A DNA stretch of 64,000 nt, taken from the NCBI GenBank assembly GCA_036873755.1, contig JAVTVY010025028.1:1-64000 (forward strand), written 5' to 3'. How positions within the stretch are numbered: position 1 is the stretch's first letter; every line of letters begins with the position of its first letter. Under the pieces are notes generated by a model. It ran no database searches. It had not been told where the DNA came from and saw nothing but the letters and a program-made list of their open reading frames with translations. Below are positions 29,103 to 39,466 of the stretch, piece after piece. The position numbers and the translations under genes were made by a program. This DNA comes from Hanleya hanleyi (lineage: Eukaryota; Mollusca; Polyplacophora; Lepidopleurida; Hanleyidae).

Positions 29103-29180
29103 TATCATGTGAACATCCCTTGTCGCAAATACACGATTCATCGATGAGTTTTCGATGAACTTGAAATTTAAGGAGCTTGA

Positions 29181-29745
29181 GTGATGGACTATGATTTTTT
29201 ACATAGTGGATTAAAGGAAATTCCCCAACATGCCACTCTGACGTACAGGTGCATTAATTTTCTATCATGCATACTAGCCCTCAAATGCTGTCCTAACGCC
29301 AACAATCATGTTCCTCCTGAAAGCATTCCTGAAACGAGCCCTGGCGGCATTTTGTTGACAGGTAAGATTAGATTATCAGAATAACTGTAGCTTAACCTGT
29401 CATATTTCATTTTGGGGAAGAAAACAACAACAACAACATGTTGAAATCACCGATCAGCTGCCAGACAATGTCAATACGGGGCCGGCACGAGACGTCGGCT
29501 ACGACGATGTTGGGTCAAACTAGACTTAGGTACAAGTCGCCTGTGATCGCATCCTCTTTTCAGCGGGATCTGTGGCCTTGTAACCTGTCCGGGAGATATT
29601 TTATGAAAAAACAAGTGTTGAGGTCTGACTCCAGTCTCCTAAATTCCCTGATTCAAACACCAGATAAGCGACAAGCATACCTTGGCGTTTTACGCCAACA
29701 AGTGACGCCCAAGGCAGAAAGCCAGCATACCAAGCAGCATTAAAT
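29181..29745 (+). other. Possible host exon region, unproven
   Basis: A frame from 29181 ends at a good splice donor ('tgacag|gtaagat', near 29361). An acceptor-like 'ttttctatcatgcatactag' precedes 'ccctcaaatgctgtcc' at about 29278. A second open frame, 29438-29743, lies downstream. None of these has a recognisable domain. Confidence 0.2.
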
Positions 29746-30349
29746 GATCACGATGTGGACGAAAACAGTTTTTAACCCTACCTGGCCTGGGGGGACTACC
29801 AAACTTTTTGCGCCATCTCCAGAACGACAAAAAATGGAGATCTGAAACTCCGTGACTTTATAGTTTATCATATTGGAGTGACTTTGAGCCTATTTGCATA
29901 ACCCCCCGAGCAGAGGATCATGGATAAATTCAAGATGGCGGCCACGTGGGGTCACAGAAAAGTGATGTTTTTGTCATATTTCTTCAAAATTTCTGCTTTC
30001 CCGCGATGAAAAGTGGGCAAAACTATTTTACTTCACACCACATTAATATTTACTAATTTATCATGCAGTTTGCAGAGAAATTGCATAAATAACAAATTCG
30101 GAAAATCTGACCGAGAATCGACAAAAAAATGCCGTTTAAAGCGGACATCTTGGATTTTCTTACATTTTCTGGTAGAGCTTGACCCAAGGGTATAGTGTGG
30201 TAAGTTTCAGTCCCCTGGCTCAAGGGATAAGAAAAATAATTAGTGGGGGAGGGGGGGGGGGGGGCATTTCGCCCCTTCCCCCTCCAGGCCAGGACAGGTC
30301 CCAAAAATTCCAGGCCAGATAGTGTTAATTCCAACGGTTAGCAGTGTTA

Positions 30350-30640
30350 CTCTCTCTCACAAAAAAATGCTTTTCATTCGCATTGCCGTTCCCAGGAATT
30401 TGCATAGGTTAATGATATTTCATCTGAAATGGTACACTATTCGAATTCCAATGCAGGTAGATTGTCGAACAAAGTTGAAGGAAACAGGTAATTCTTCAAA
30501 GATTCACGAGCCATCGAAAGAAATACTGAAGAATCAATCGGATTTGCAAGAACCATGCACACTGTTCTGTCAAAGTTTCGAATTGTTTACCAATGCACCA
30601 AACATTGTGGCCGAGACTGTAAGCTTGTACACACCGTGCT
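30350..30640. repeat. Inverted repeat, right arm
   Basis: This is the counterpart of 28217-28510 in reverse orientation. Just before it lie a run of 14 G at 30251-30264 and C-rich sequence (30240-30300). Confidence 0.65.
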
Positions 30641-30877
30641 GTTTATATTCGCTCTTGCTTTAAAATGCTTTTACGTGCTATTTTTATTGTTTTACTATGT
30701 CATTATATGTAGGTTATTGTAACTTCACCCACCTGTTTCTCTCGCCACTCGCTTCAGTCCTGGTCCCATTGAAAGGTTTATTTAAGCAAATGTCAGTAGT
30801 AGGGAAAGAGCATTAACCCGCAACTTGAATTTTGACTTCTGCGTGCACTCTATCCCACGATGAAACGCGACCGTATG

Positions 30878-30890
30878 TGACCTTTGACCT
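30878..30890 (-). promoter_or_regulatory. DR1-type nuclear-receptor element
   Basis: TGACCTTTGACCT is the same 13-mer found in both TIRs of the left Polinton (404-416, 10873-10885). It lies about 300 bp outside the visible left end of the second element. Confidence 0.35.
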
Positions 30891-30949
30891 CGAATTATTC
30901 CGCGGTGAAAAGTCTTTCACTCAACCTGTGACGTCACAGGTTCACGGCG

Positions 30950-31110
30950 AGCAGCCGTGAACACCTGGCCTTGTCTGGCGCCTACGTGTCTGTGTGAGTG
31001 AGCTCACGTGCCGAACACCAGGTTCCGCGGAGCACCGTGAACACCTGGCTCTGGCTCCGCGAAGCAGTTTCCCACCGGTCACGTGCCGAACACCGGGCTC
31101 CGCGAAGGAA
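30950..31110. repeat. Polinton-associated GTGCCGAACACC repeat, reversed
   Basis: 'gtgagtgagctcacgtgccgaacaccaggttccgcgg' is repeated in part at about 31080 ('cacgtgccgaacaccgggctccgcg'). It is the reverse complement of the units at 12258-12490. Confidence 0.6.
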
Positions 31111-31172
31111 TGTTTGGCACCGTGCCAGCTGGCATCATGCGAAAGACGTCATGGACGCACCGGGGAATGCCT

Positions 31173-32290
31173 GTATGGAGTATAGGGGTGGCCATATTTT
31201 TTCTTGTGGATTTTACTTTGGGGTGTGGCATCTTGTTTTCTTCGCCTTGCGATGGTGAACACCATGCGGTGATTTTGTTTTTGAAAAGTTCAGGTAGGTC
31301 TGGTCTGTTAGGTCCATACTGGCGCACTGGACAATGTAGACATTTGCGGTATGGAGCGTGGTATTTTGTTGTCTTCGTCTCGAGCTGTAGAACACGATGG
31401 GAGGGATCTCGAAGCCATGCGGTGAAATGTTTTGAAAAGTTCAGGTAGGTCTGGGGTGGACAGGTTAGGTCCATACTGGCACGGCGGACTGTTTGTCCCA
31501 CTGGGAAACCCACTCATGGACATTTGCGGGATAGGGTGTGGCCCCTTGTTTTATTAAAAGTGACTGTGCGCATGCGCACTAGGCAAGTAGCGCTGGGGTG
31601 GACGTTTTGGGGTCGAGGTGGACCTCTAGTGGTCCGATTGGGTCGTGCGAGGTATCAGTGCGAAGCAATCGTGGGGGAGCGTCCAACTGGATGGATGTGG
31701 GGTGGAATGGCGTCTATCTGCGCATGCGCGTGGGTTTGGCAGTTTTGAGGTCGAGATGGACCCATAATGGACCAATTGGACCGTATGAGGTCTTATTGTG
31801 AAGTTCTCTTGGGGTAGCGTCGTATTGGATGGTTTCATCATTCTGCGCATGTGCAGTCTGGCCGTAGTACAGAAAGCAGCAATTTTGGGGGTGCGTGGGG
31901 TGTGTTTGAGGGACCATCCGTGGTTCAAATGCGTCGTGTGAGGTGTCAAAGTGTAGACCACGACTTGAGGGATGTCCATGTCATCTGTGACGTCATCGGT
32001 GACGTCATCAGTAGGAGTAGTAGCCAAAATGGGCATTTTGAGGGTGTGAAGGAAGGTGCTTGGGTTAGAGATGGCTCATCCGTGGTCCGTATGCGTCGTG
32101 TGAGGTGTCATCTTATAGCAACACCCGCCAACGCCAAGCTCCAACGCCCTGGTGAAATAGCTCAGAAGATATCTCATACACATTCCATGAAATTGTCACT
32201 AATTCATCTGACACCACGAGGTAGACATATGAGAGAACAACAACAACAACGATGATGACAGGTCAATCATTTTATTATCTTCTCCAGTAC
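31173..32290. repeat. Left inverted arm of the second Polinton-like element
   Basis: The arm contains two 'gttcaggtaggtctgg...ggtccatactggc' blocks (about 31287 and 31438), satellite monomers on the reverse strand (31560-31960) and 'tgacgtcatcggtgacgtcatcag' (31987-32010). The inner end has '(caa)n' at 32230. Confidence 0.8.
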
Positions 32291-32297
32291 ATCATAC

Positions 32298-32645
32298 TCA
32301 CGCTGGGGGAGGATTTTCCAGGGCCTCGATGGGTGGTAGCCCCATATCCTCTTCAAAGTTACGCTTGATCTTCATGATGGCTGTTTTCCTGATGCAAGGG
32401 CGCATTTGGATGTACGCCTGTTGTAAGTTATCCTGTCCGGCCTCTTCGATTATCGCAGCATAGCTATAAATAGCTTCATGCACAATACGATCCCAAAAGG
32501 TGGGTTCTTCCTCACTTCCTTGGGATGTAGGCTGACTATCTGAGATCAAGCTCTCCGTATCAGTAGATAGACTCTCAGCAGTCTCTGTTTCGCTATCATT
32601 ATCTGTCTCCTCAATAGAGGATCCAGTCTGTTTCATAATGTACAT
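32298..32645 (-). pseudogene. Zinc-finger Polinton protein, partial copy in the left arm
   Basis: The minus-strand frame of 115 codons matches the plus-strand copy at 33620-34010: ETDND...ETETAESL, SQGSEEEPTFWDRIVHE, AYIQMR.CIRKTA, then EEDMGLPP.EALEN. It lacks the N-terminal finger. It has an internal deletion joined at a short 'gccat/catgaag' overlap compared with the other arm, and ends early. It shows that the inverted arms extend into the gene. Confidence 0.6.
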
Positions 32646-32784
32646 TTCAGGGGTAAGTAACTCTTTCCCAGATTGTATTTTCCATTTTTTATTATTAAAT
32701 GTCGCATAGGTATTATTGATAAATAGTACATATGAAATACCAAAGACATGGATTTGTGCTCTGTCGATAATCCGTGTGTTTGGT

Positions 32785-33411
32785 AGTCGAGTTTATCCTC
32801 AGAACATCGACCATTTCATGCAGGCGTTTGAAGGGGCAACAAGTCGTCCGTACGGCTACATGTTTGTAGACTCAAAAGCTCATACCCCCGAAGATCGCCG
32901 GTTGACGACCCACCTGTTACCCGGCGAGGGGCCACCACAACGTCATATACCCCTACACCAGTCCGCAGCTGGCAGCACCCGTCCAGCAGAAGCAACCCAT
33001 CCCACACAGCGGGTCCCCTTCATACCATCAGTCCCGGAATATCACCCAACCGTGAAGGACCAACCCAAACCCGTACAAGGGAATGAACACAACGTGAACT
33101 CGAGGCTATGGAAGGATGTGTTCAAAGAAAGTATGGACGCCGAGATGGGTGAAAGGTTGGGGTCCACAGAAACCTAGTTTTACCACAAAGGGTAATCGAA
33201 AGAGGAAGCCGCAATTTTAGCCCATAACACATTGGCACCCAGACTACGACGGGCTTTCCGTCAGCATTATGCCGACCTCGTAATCCATAGGGAATTGTTG
33301 GACAAGGACCCGGTCCATATGGAAATAGAAAGAACAGCGTCGATGTTGAAAACCTCGGGCATGAATCGGAAAGCGGCGTATGTCAGAGCAATAGCTCAAA
33401 ATAAGCATTAA
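32785..33411 (+). pseudogene. Fusion of packaging-ATPase C-terminus and zinc-finger-protein C-terminus
   Basis: The frame from about 32785 has the ATPase end block (RVYPQN, F-x-GATSRPYGYMFVD, LLPGE), aligning with YPGRTP...HGYMLFDL...FPGE of the left element. It then runs through a Pro-rich stretch and on to LWKDVFKESMD. Two in-frame stops (33175-33177, 33193-33195) precede a segment with DKDPVHMEIERTA that aligns with the end of the zinc-finger protein, ending at the TAA 33409-33411. The N-terminal ATPase with its Walker motifs is absent, so a deletion joined two genes. Confidence 0.55.
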
Positions 33412-33530
33412 AGGGCGTTAAAGCGTTGAGAAAGGGTGTTAAGGCGTTGAGACGGGCGTTAAGGCGTTGGCGGGCGTTACTGTCTACAAAAGCAAGTGTA
33501 TTCCCAAAACGCGCACAGTGGACTGTCAAC

Positions 33531-34123
33531 ATGGGTTATACATGCTCTGAGTGCGAACGCACGTTCACCAGACATTACGATATGATGCGACACCAGAAGA
33601 ATATATACATGGGATTGAAGACTCCGAGGAATCCACTGAGGAGACAGATAACGATACCGAAACAGAGACTGCTGAGAGTCTATTTACTAATACGGAGAGC
33701 TTGATCTCAGATAGTCAGCCTACATCCCAAGGAAGTGAAGAAGAACCTACCTTTTGGGATCGTATTGTGCATGAAGATATTAATAGATATGCTGCGATAA
33801 TCGAAGACGCCGGACAGGATAACTCACAACAGGCGTACATCCAAATGCGCCGCTGCATCAGGAAAACAGCCATGGTGATCTATGAACGGTATAGCCTGCT
33901 GTAGCTTGAAATGGAAGGCGACCCGACATACAGGTCCATCATGAAGACCAAGCGTCACTTGGAAGAGGATATGGGGCTACCACCCACCGAGGCCCTGGAA
34001 AATGCGATCAAAATGCACAAACAACTGTTTCAGGACATGCTGCCTGAACAATATCCTGGACTGCCCAACGATGCTTATGTCACACCGAACAAAGATGGAG
34101 CTTTCTCAAACGACGGCTTCTGA
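33531..34123 (+). pseudogene. C2H2 zinc-finger Polinton protein (frameshift, nonsense)
   Basis: It begins MGYTCSECERTFTRHYDMMRH, the start of a C-x2-C-x12-H finger. A frameshift falls between the two His positions of the finger. The acidic region (EETDND, ETETAESL), EEEPTFWDRIVHE and a helical region follow in another frame, with a TAG at 33902-33904 and an open continuation (33911-34123) containing MEGDPTYRSIMKTK. Proteins with one N-terminal finger and this acidic/helical body are common in Polintons. Their job is unknown, with DNA binding inferred. Confidence 0.65.
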
Positions 34124-34199
34124 TTGGACAAGACCCTACGAGAATGGTAAAGATATCCAACGCGGCTGCCCCAGCGCGGATATGGTGTACTGGAGGGGA

Positions 34200-35401
34200 G
34201 AATAAAATAATTCACCTGTCATCTTTGATGGTGTTGTTCTCTCATCTGTCTACATCATACGTCAGATCAATTAGTGGCAATTCCATGGAATGTGTATGAG
34301 ATATCTTCTGAGCCAGTGCGTTGAAGTATTAAGCTTGGCGTTGGCGGGCGTTGCTACAAGATGACTCCTTACACGACGCATTCGGACTACGGATGGCCCA
34401 TCTCCACCTCAAAGAACTTCTTTCACCCCCCCCCAAATGCCCACTTTGGCTACTACTCCTACTGATGACATCACCAATGACGTCACAGGTGTTAAGCTTG
34501 GCGTTGGCTGGCGTTGCTACAAGATAACACCTAACACGAAACATTCGGACCACGGATGGTCCATCTCTACCCCAAACATCTTCCTTCACACCCCCAAAAT
34601 GTCCACTTTGGCTACTACTCCTACTGATGACGTCACCAATGACATCACAGATGACATGGACATTCCTCAAATCGTGGTCTACACTTTGATACCTCACGCG
34701 ACGCATTCGGACCGCGGATGGTCCCTCAAACATACCCAACGTATCCCCAAAATTGCTGCTTTCTATACTACGACCAGACTGCGCATGCGCAGAATGAGGA
34801 AAGCGGACTAGACACGAGTCCAATACGACGTTACCCCGAGAGCTTCAAAATAAGACCTCACACGGTCAAATTGGACCACTATGGGTCCATCTCGACCTCA
34901 AAACGGCCAAGCAAACGCCCTATTTCTACTTCGCATGCGCAGATAGAAGCTATTCCCACCCCGCACCCATCCAGTTGGACGCTTCCCACGAGTGCGTCGC
35001 ACTGATACCTCACACGATCCAATCGGACCGCTGGGGTCCACCTCGACCCCAAGACATCCACCCCAGCGCTACTTGCCCAGTGCGTATGCGCACAGTCACA
35101 TTTCAAAAAATTTGATCGCATCGAGACCCCTACCGTCGTGTTCTACAGCTCGAGATGAAGAAAACAAGGGGCCACACCCTATACCGCAAATGTCCATGAG
35201 TGGGTTTCCCAGTGGGACAAACATTGTCCACTGTGCCATTATGGACCTACCCCAGACCTACCTGAACTTTCAAAAAAAAATCACCGCATGGCTTCGAAGC
35301 CCCTCTCATCGTGTTCTACATCGCGAGACGAAGAAAACAATATGCCACACCCCATAGTAAAATCCGCAAGAAAAAAGATGACCACCCCCAATACTTCCAT
35401 G
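34200..35401. repeat. Right inverted arm of the second Polinton-like element
   Basis: This is the inverse of 31173-32290. It contains 'cgttggcgggcgttgctacaagat' twice (about 34340 and 34502), satellite monomers at about 34689, 34852 and 35004 with NRF-1-like palindromes, and 'tgacgtcacag' (34480-34490). The outer end is near 35401. Confidence 0.8.
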
Positions 35402-35472
35402 GTTTGTACTGTAGAGGTTATCTTAGTCCACATTTGGTTTGCACTATAGAGGTTATCTTAGTCCACACATGG
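35402..35472. repeat. 35-bp unit in two tandem copies
   Basis: 'gtttgtactgtagaggttatcttagtccac' at 35402 is repeated with two changes at 35437, immediately outside the second element. Confidence 0.85.
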
Positions 35473-35553
35473 TGCTGGTTGACAAGGAACTACTTTCTGT
35501 TCGCGGAGGCTTCTTCCAAGAAGCGACCGCATCACCGCCGGACACGACCGTAT

Positions 35554-36044
35554 CACCGCGGAGGAATACATCCCCAGGGGTCACTTTGTCAGCCAGCCCT
35601 CTGCAATTCATTGAGGCAATGCTTACTGTATCAGTTATGTCGAAAAATAAAAATATATAAGTGCACGCACTGTATGTAGCAATGACAAAAACGTACTGTG
35701 TCTACATGGGGTTGCGACACCGCAAGTCTTGGGAAAAATAGGACTGAAATAAGCTTGGTGTAGGATGGTACAAAAAATCGAGTAGATCGTTGCACTGAGG
35801 CAGTAGTGGTATTGTATACAATAGACGTCAATTTTGTTGCTTAGGGAATGGAGATACTTTAGTTGCGTTTCGTGAGAAACATTTCGCGAGTGACATTAGT
35901 AGTATGTAAAAAGCATATGCACGCTACTTGACCTACTTATTTGTTCCCCAGGTAAAATTTAACGGGATACTATTTCTGAGCCGAAAGGTTACGTGATCGT
36001 CACGTGACCGGAAGTGACCCCTGGGGATGTATTCCTCCGCGGTG
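35554..36044. repeat. 33-bp perfect inverted repeat around 425 bp
   Basis: Bases 35554-35586 are the exact reverse complement of 36012-36044 ('aagtgacccctggggatgta' begins the right arm). The spacer has no ORF with coding character. Confidence 0.85.
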
Positions 36045-36634
36045 TGAAACAACTTAGGTTCTTGCAAGAGAGTAAGGATGAACAGTTTTCAATGACACCG
36101 ACAAGACATTGTCATGTTTCTGTCGTTAAATCCCTATCACTGATCTGTATTTTTTTTCTGAAGAGTTCTTGATTATATCTTGAGTGATCAATCTTGTATT
36201 ACATGATGTCATATGTATTTAAGTATGTCAATTATATGCGTCCAAGACACCCATGCAGACCCTCAAATAGAAAATATTATTAAAACGAATGGGGATTGGA
36301 CGCCTTGGTGAGCCCCTTCTCATCACTGCTCGAGCAGTAATTATTTTATTGAACAATAACTTTGAATACAAAATAACTCCCACTCTCCAATTTTCGATCC
36401 CAACTCTTTCGCGTATTTATACTGGGCCTCGAAAGAAAAGCAAAAAATGTCTCCAGAAGGAACTAAAGGCGTATTGTTTTATTCAATCGTCTCCAATAGC
36501 TCAGTGTGATTAAAATGACACTTGGACGGTTTAATCTGAAGAAATCTGACACGACGCTTACAGAAAGAAAATTTTGTACTATTGAATAGATGAACAGTGA
36601 GATAAGGTGTGTCCATTTTATTATACCTTTGCAG

Positions 36635-36884
36635 AAATATGTCAGAAATATCGGATACAGCTAGGTTCTAACCACGTTCGACCGGTTCGGTATGGAATGA
36701 TGTATTCTTTCGAGAAGTGTGACTGGGAGAATTGTAATCCAAATTACCTTACAGGGCGATCTGATTGGAGGGATGTGCATGCCGTATTGTCGAATAATTG
36801 TGTTCGTCGAGAGATAAATGGAATTTCATGGAATTTCATGCCGTGTTATATGCATTACATGTCGGTGTGTCATTGCCAAAACAG
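36635..36884 (+). CDS. Cys-rich internal exon of an unknown, probably secreted protein
   Basis: A strong acceptor ('ttattatacctttgcag|') and donor ('aacag|gtaagt') bracket 250 bases that are open in one frame. The frame encodes about 83 residues with seven Cys (pattern includes KCDWENC, NNC, MPC and VCHC). The acceptor is phase 1 and the donor phase 2. The next exon candidate (37790) begins in the matching phase. No signal-peptide exon could be found upstream, and the family is unknown to me. Cys density suggests an extracellular disulfide-rich domain. Dispersed repeat sequence at 36057-36210 precedes it. Confidence 0.45.
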
Positions 36885-37789
36885 GTAAGTTACACCTATA
36901 AAGTATGTCAATTTCATCTGTGCGAAGCTCACTGGGCAGGTTTGTAAAGTCCAGTAATTGTGAAGGTGGAATCGAACCCGGTCTATTGGGATGTCTTGGT
37001 GTAGTGCATGGTGCCCAAGACATTCGTCATCCTTTAAACGGTAGAGGGGCAATTCTGGAAAGGTCTTTGCTACCTTGAAATGAACATCCGACGATGTTTC
37101 TAAAAGTCAACGGCTATCTATGAAAGCCCACGCTCAACTAAGAACAGGTCATATAATAATTTTCCCTTGTTTACTAACAAATTAGTTTAGCGACCTACAA
37201 TGGGAATCAATATTATTTTTCATCCCGAGTATAGAAACATTATATACTACACTATGAAATTGAGTTGTATTTACTAAATATCATGGAATTAGTAAAACTT
37301 TCCAAAATAATATATAGAAAATAAACTCCTTCCAATTGATCAAGTACATTATATATGGCCTTGTTATATTTAATACGTAATGAGCTATTCTCCTCATTAC
37401 ATGGTCAATATACATAGAATCCCATATATTTAGCACATTCTCAAGGGAGGGATGAGCCGAATTTCAGTGCATATAAACAGACATTGAAATTAATTGATTT
37501 TAGAAACGAAAGAAATTAGTTATCGGAGATCCTAATGAAGAAGGGCTGACCGAACAGTTGTTCGTTGCAATTTTTAACAGACAAGACCAAGACCAGATAA
37601 GGAAATGGAATGCTCGTCCGGATCGCTATATAACACCACACCTAATGTAGTCCCAATACGATAAACGGAGTCTGTCTCCATATTTCGTGTAACAAGCAGA
37701 CTCACACGCCCATAATTGGAAGTATTTAATTGCATGCTTTTGTGTTTTACTGCTCTCAATCTCGTGTGGCAAAGGTATATATTTTTCAG

Positions 37790-37934
37790 GGTTAGCTACC
37801 AATGCGACCGTTCCGAAATGTGCCTTTCGCTAAGAACCGTAGTAATGGACAAGACAGCATACTGCCGAACAAATTCTCTATCGCGATGGAATGAACATTC
37901 GAAATCCTTTGTCATTCTAAAAGTAATATGCTAA
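37790..37934 (+). CDS. Terminal Cys-rich exon, partner of 36635-36884
   Basis: The acceptor 'gtatatatttttcag|' opens a frame that continues the preceding exon in phase (AG|G). It encodes about 47 residues with four Cys (YQC, EMC, AYC, and IC at the very end) and stops with TAA at 37932-37934. The 3' part from about 37838 and the following 40 bases recur at 39342-39466. No polyadenylation signal was identified. A LINE fragment begins at about 37940, so the 3' end may be disturbed. Confidence 0.4.
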
Positions 37935-37939
37935 TGTTG

Positions 37940-39080
37940 AAAGTTCACGCTGTTGTAAAAACCGTAATATTGACGTACTCTACCTAACGCAGCATTTTTT
38001 GACGATATCTTTTTAGATACCTTCTCTGTGTGTGCATTAAATTTCAATTCCTCGTCGAACCATAAACCAAGATATTTGTTTTCTGTACCGAACAACATAC
38101 TTTTTGTTTTGGCTATATTCAAATTTAGTTTGTTACATTCGATAGACTTACATAGTAAGTAGAAAATTGCTTCATGAAACCAGATTGATAATTACTAAGT
38201 ATTGAGTTACTATCCACATAGCAACGACTTTCTCAATCAATTTAGATACAATGGGTAAAACTGAAATGGGACGATAGTTATTTCCATAATCTCGTTTACC
38301 GACTTAATACAATTGATGAACTTTAACAGTTTTCCAGGGTTGGGATAGCCCTGTATTTAACGACAAATTATATATAAAACAAAGGAACTATAAAAGGTGC
38401 CAAGAGTTTCAGAAGTTTCATCGATCCCATTTGCCTTTGCCCTTGACAAATTTCACTAGAGTTTTTTCCATTTCATTAACAAATATATTTCTGCATGTGA
38501 AGGAAGCGTTAATCTTTAGCTTAAAAGTTCTGATCTGTCTTCTAAAGCTATCTGTAAGACTCTTCCCTTTACTGGCAAAAAAGGTGTTAAAAATATCTGA
38601 CAATTTCTTCCTATCGGTGGTATTCTCATTATTCACAGTTACGCAAATTAAGGTTTCCTTGTTTTTAGAATGCAGAAGGCCTTTTAAAAGAGAACACAGT
38701 TTACTACTATCTTGTTTACAGTTCACTATGTCTCAGTTTACTACTATCTTGTTTACAGTCGTCTATTTGATCTTCAATGTAATTGTTCTCTCACATTGTT
38801 CACGTGGTTTCAAACCTTTTTCAATTACGTCCAGGCGTTCGGGCACTTTTTTTATTTCACATGATCTCTCTTGCGCGTCAAGGCTATAAATTCGCCTGTA
38901 GCCGATGGGGTATTTTCTCCGCTAACTGTGAGCTGTTTCACTGGGACATGAATGCTACAAATGTCTAAAAACATAGTCTTCCATAAAAACCATGCGTCGT
39001 CAGCTGATTTGACGCCTTCTACACAATGCCACTGACTGATGTCAGTTAAAAAGGGAGGAATACATGTAAGCAATGTTTTT
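37940..39080 (-). mobile_element. CR1-like LINE, 5'/central part, inverted
   Basis: Minus-strand frames give LINE segments: 38852-39073 (linker before the reverse transcriptase, with ICSIHVPVKQ), 38418-38726 (KKLSDIFNTFF) and 37931-38122 (KYLGLWFDEELKFNAHTEKVSKK, the reverse transcriptase thumb). Stops and frameshifts are frequent. The reading continues logically into the plus-strand piece at 39467, so the two pieces are probably one element split by inversion. Confidence 0.6.
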
Positions 39081-39341
39081 TTATTGTTTCGGCTCGAAGC
39101 ACAACAATCCTATCATCACAAAGTCCATCCTCGAATTGACAGCTGTGATAAATATGACGTCGCGGTACATGCCCTGGTCTGTCCTGCTGGGTGATTTAAG
39201 TGTTTTATAATCTGACCAACTCCTGGACGAATGCAGTGGAAATGAACATGACTCTTACATGAGAATAAACATTCGGCAACAAAAGACAACGGTTGCTATC
39301 GAAAGACGAAAGACTACGCTCGAGTTGGAGCCATAGTAATG

Positions 39342-39466
39342 GACAAGACCAGCATACCGTCGAAGAAATTCTCTATTGCGATGGAATGAACATTCGAAAT
39401 CCTTTGTCATTCTAAAAGTAATATAATAATGTTGAAAGTTCACGCTGTTGTAAAAACCGTAATATC
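39342..39466 (+). repeat. Copy of 37838-37975
   Basis: 'agtaatggacaagac.agcata' through 'gaacattcgaaatcctttgt' to 'ttgtaaaaaccgtaatat' matches 37838-37975 with few differences. Each copy abuts one half of the split CR1-like LINE. Confidence 0.85.

Larger units (their letters stand above)
31173..35401. mobile_element. Shrunken Polinton-derived element with long inverted arms
   Basis: Arms at 31173-32650 and 33600-35401 mirror each other from the outer 'tatggagtataggggtggcc' to the zinc-finger gene. The arms include satellite monomers of the same family as 11150-12180, CRE-like 'tgacgtca' sites and part of a coding region. The centre (32650-33600) holds ATPase and zinc-finger remnants. No integrase, capsid or polymerase remains, so this is an internally deleted, non-autonomous copy. 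Confidence 0.75.

Noticed and set aside
36955..37045. A possible tRNA or tRNA-derived SINE on the minus strand (B-box-like GGGTTCGATTCCACC)
   Set aside because: No A box, acceptor pairing or anticodon arm could be found at the required spacing.
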